DNA of 64,000 bases from Microbacterium sp. Its GTDB lineage: Bacteria > Actinomycetota > Actinomycetes > Actinomycetales > Microbacteriaceae. The stretch lies in contig JAFKIL010000001.1 of the NCBI GenBank assembly GCA_017306415.1, positions 620,001-684,000 on the forward strand, in the 5' to 3' direction. The notes under the pieces were generated by a model, which ran no database searches, had not been told where the DNA came from, and was given only the letters and a program-made list of their open reading frames with translations. Both the position numbers and the translations under genes were made by a program. Shown here one piece after another: positions 63,643-64,000 of the stretch. The stretch's first letter is position 1. The number at the start of each line of letters is the position of its first letter.

Positions 63643-64000
63643 TCACGCTGCGACGGCGTCGCGGGGCGGGTGGTAGATCAGCACCGGACATCGCGCGTGC
63701 TCCGCGCATTGAGCGCTGACGGATCCGAGCAGGAGACCGGCGAACCCGCCATGCCCGCGGCTGCCGACGACCAGCAGGTCGGCCGCTGCACTCTGACGGA
63801 TCAGCACCTCGGCGGCGTCCCCCTCGTGGATCTCCGCTGTGATCCGGGCGGGCGGGTCGTTCGCGAACGCCCGCGTGATCGCCTCCTCGAGCCGGACCTC
63901 CGCCTCTTCGCGCAGGTCCGCGGGTCCGACCGGAAGCCCGATGTAGCCGGTCGGCGATGTCCAGGCGGTGACGGCGACGACTGTCGCCCCGAGGGTCTCG
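63643..64000 (-). CDS. Universal stress protein, cut by the window edge
   Basis: The minus strand is open from the right edge to a TGA at 63643-63645, giving 118 residues of C-terminal part. The ATP-binding loop GSRGHGGFAGLLLGSVS is identical to that of the USP at 53856-54350, and the end reads CPVLIYHPPRDAVAA. The start lies beyond the window. It is a full-length-looking USP domain from about its second helix onward. Confidence 0.9.
   Translation of the reverse strand, partial: ETLGATVVAVTAWTSPTGYIGLPVGPADLREEAEVRLEEAITRAFANDPPARITAEIHEGDAAEVLIRQSAAADLLVVGSRGHGGFAGLLLGSVSAQCAEHARCPVLIYHPPRDAVAA

Overview
This is high-GC actinobacterial DNA. Gene content, the frequent use of the word GGATGC/GCATCC inside genes, many GTG starts and TANNNT -10 elements placed directly before start codons all suggest family Microbacteriaceae, probably Microbacterium or a close relative. 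The window is ordinary dense chromosome with no gene-free stretch above 300 bases. I saw no phage genes, insertion sequences, CRISPR arrays, rRNA genes or replication origin. It contains about 61 protein genes, of which one is cut by each edge, and two tRNAs.

1-8.2 kb: the end of a family 39 glycosyltransferase, an ArsR regulator overlapping a SulP anion transporter, then a membrane DUF2156 protein (MprF-like lipid aminoacylation domain) followed by a membrane-anchored esterase, and a DUF3060-type lipoprotein.

8.2-29.1 kb: an amino-acid biosynthesis block mostly on the minus strand: tRNA-Gln, gltX, a fumarylacetoacetase-fold hydrolase, ilvE, leuB, serA, ilvC, ilvN, ilvB, ilvD, then a fused trehalose gene otsAB. 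The order gltX-FAH-leuB-serA-ilvC-ilvN-ilvB matches what I recall of Mycobacterium tuberculosis, so it looks like old conserved synteny. Transporter/regulator pairs (LysR/PLP enzyme/MFS and TetR/MFS) are inserted into it.

29.1-35.3 kb: a 3-hydroxybutyrate/acetoacetate degradation locus. 3-hydroxybutyrate dehydrogenase (all substrate residues present), CoA-transferase A and B and a thiolase convert 3-hydroxybutyrate to acetyl-CoA. An IclR regulator lies between the two operons, with a perfect 7-5-7 palindrome at its own start.

35.4-46.7 kb: a MarR/MFS operon with an AT-rich operator, tRNA-Lys, a histidinol-phosphatase-like enzyme, a lipoprotein, a WXG100-like protein with a DUF4474-like C-terminus, two SDR enzymes, an alpha/beta hydrolase, a TetR regulator with a NemR-like box, an amine oxidase and a large amino-acid transporter.

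46.7-64 kb: a stress and redox block: two zinc alcohol dehydrogenases, an OmpR-type two-component system, an ApbE/FMN-binding/ferric-reductase-like electron transfer module, an APC permease, two universal stress proteins, a three-BON-domain protein, an erythromycin-esterase-family protein, a phosphoribosyltransferase, a flavodoxin, an MgtA-type Mg2+ ATPase and a heavy-metal-type ATPase. Copies of a 14-bp GGGAC-based motif precede most of these transcription units. Motif and gene content both resemble the DosR/DevR dormancy regulon. No DevR gene is inside the window.

Two signals stand out: the dispersed GGGAC motif that turns the right-hand 17 kb into one candidate regulon, and a repeated leaderless promoter design (TANNNT, six bases, start codon) at about ten genes.
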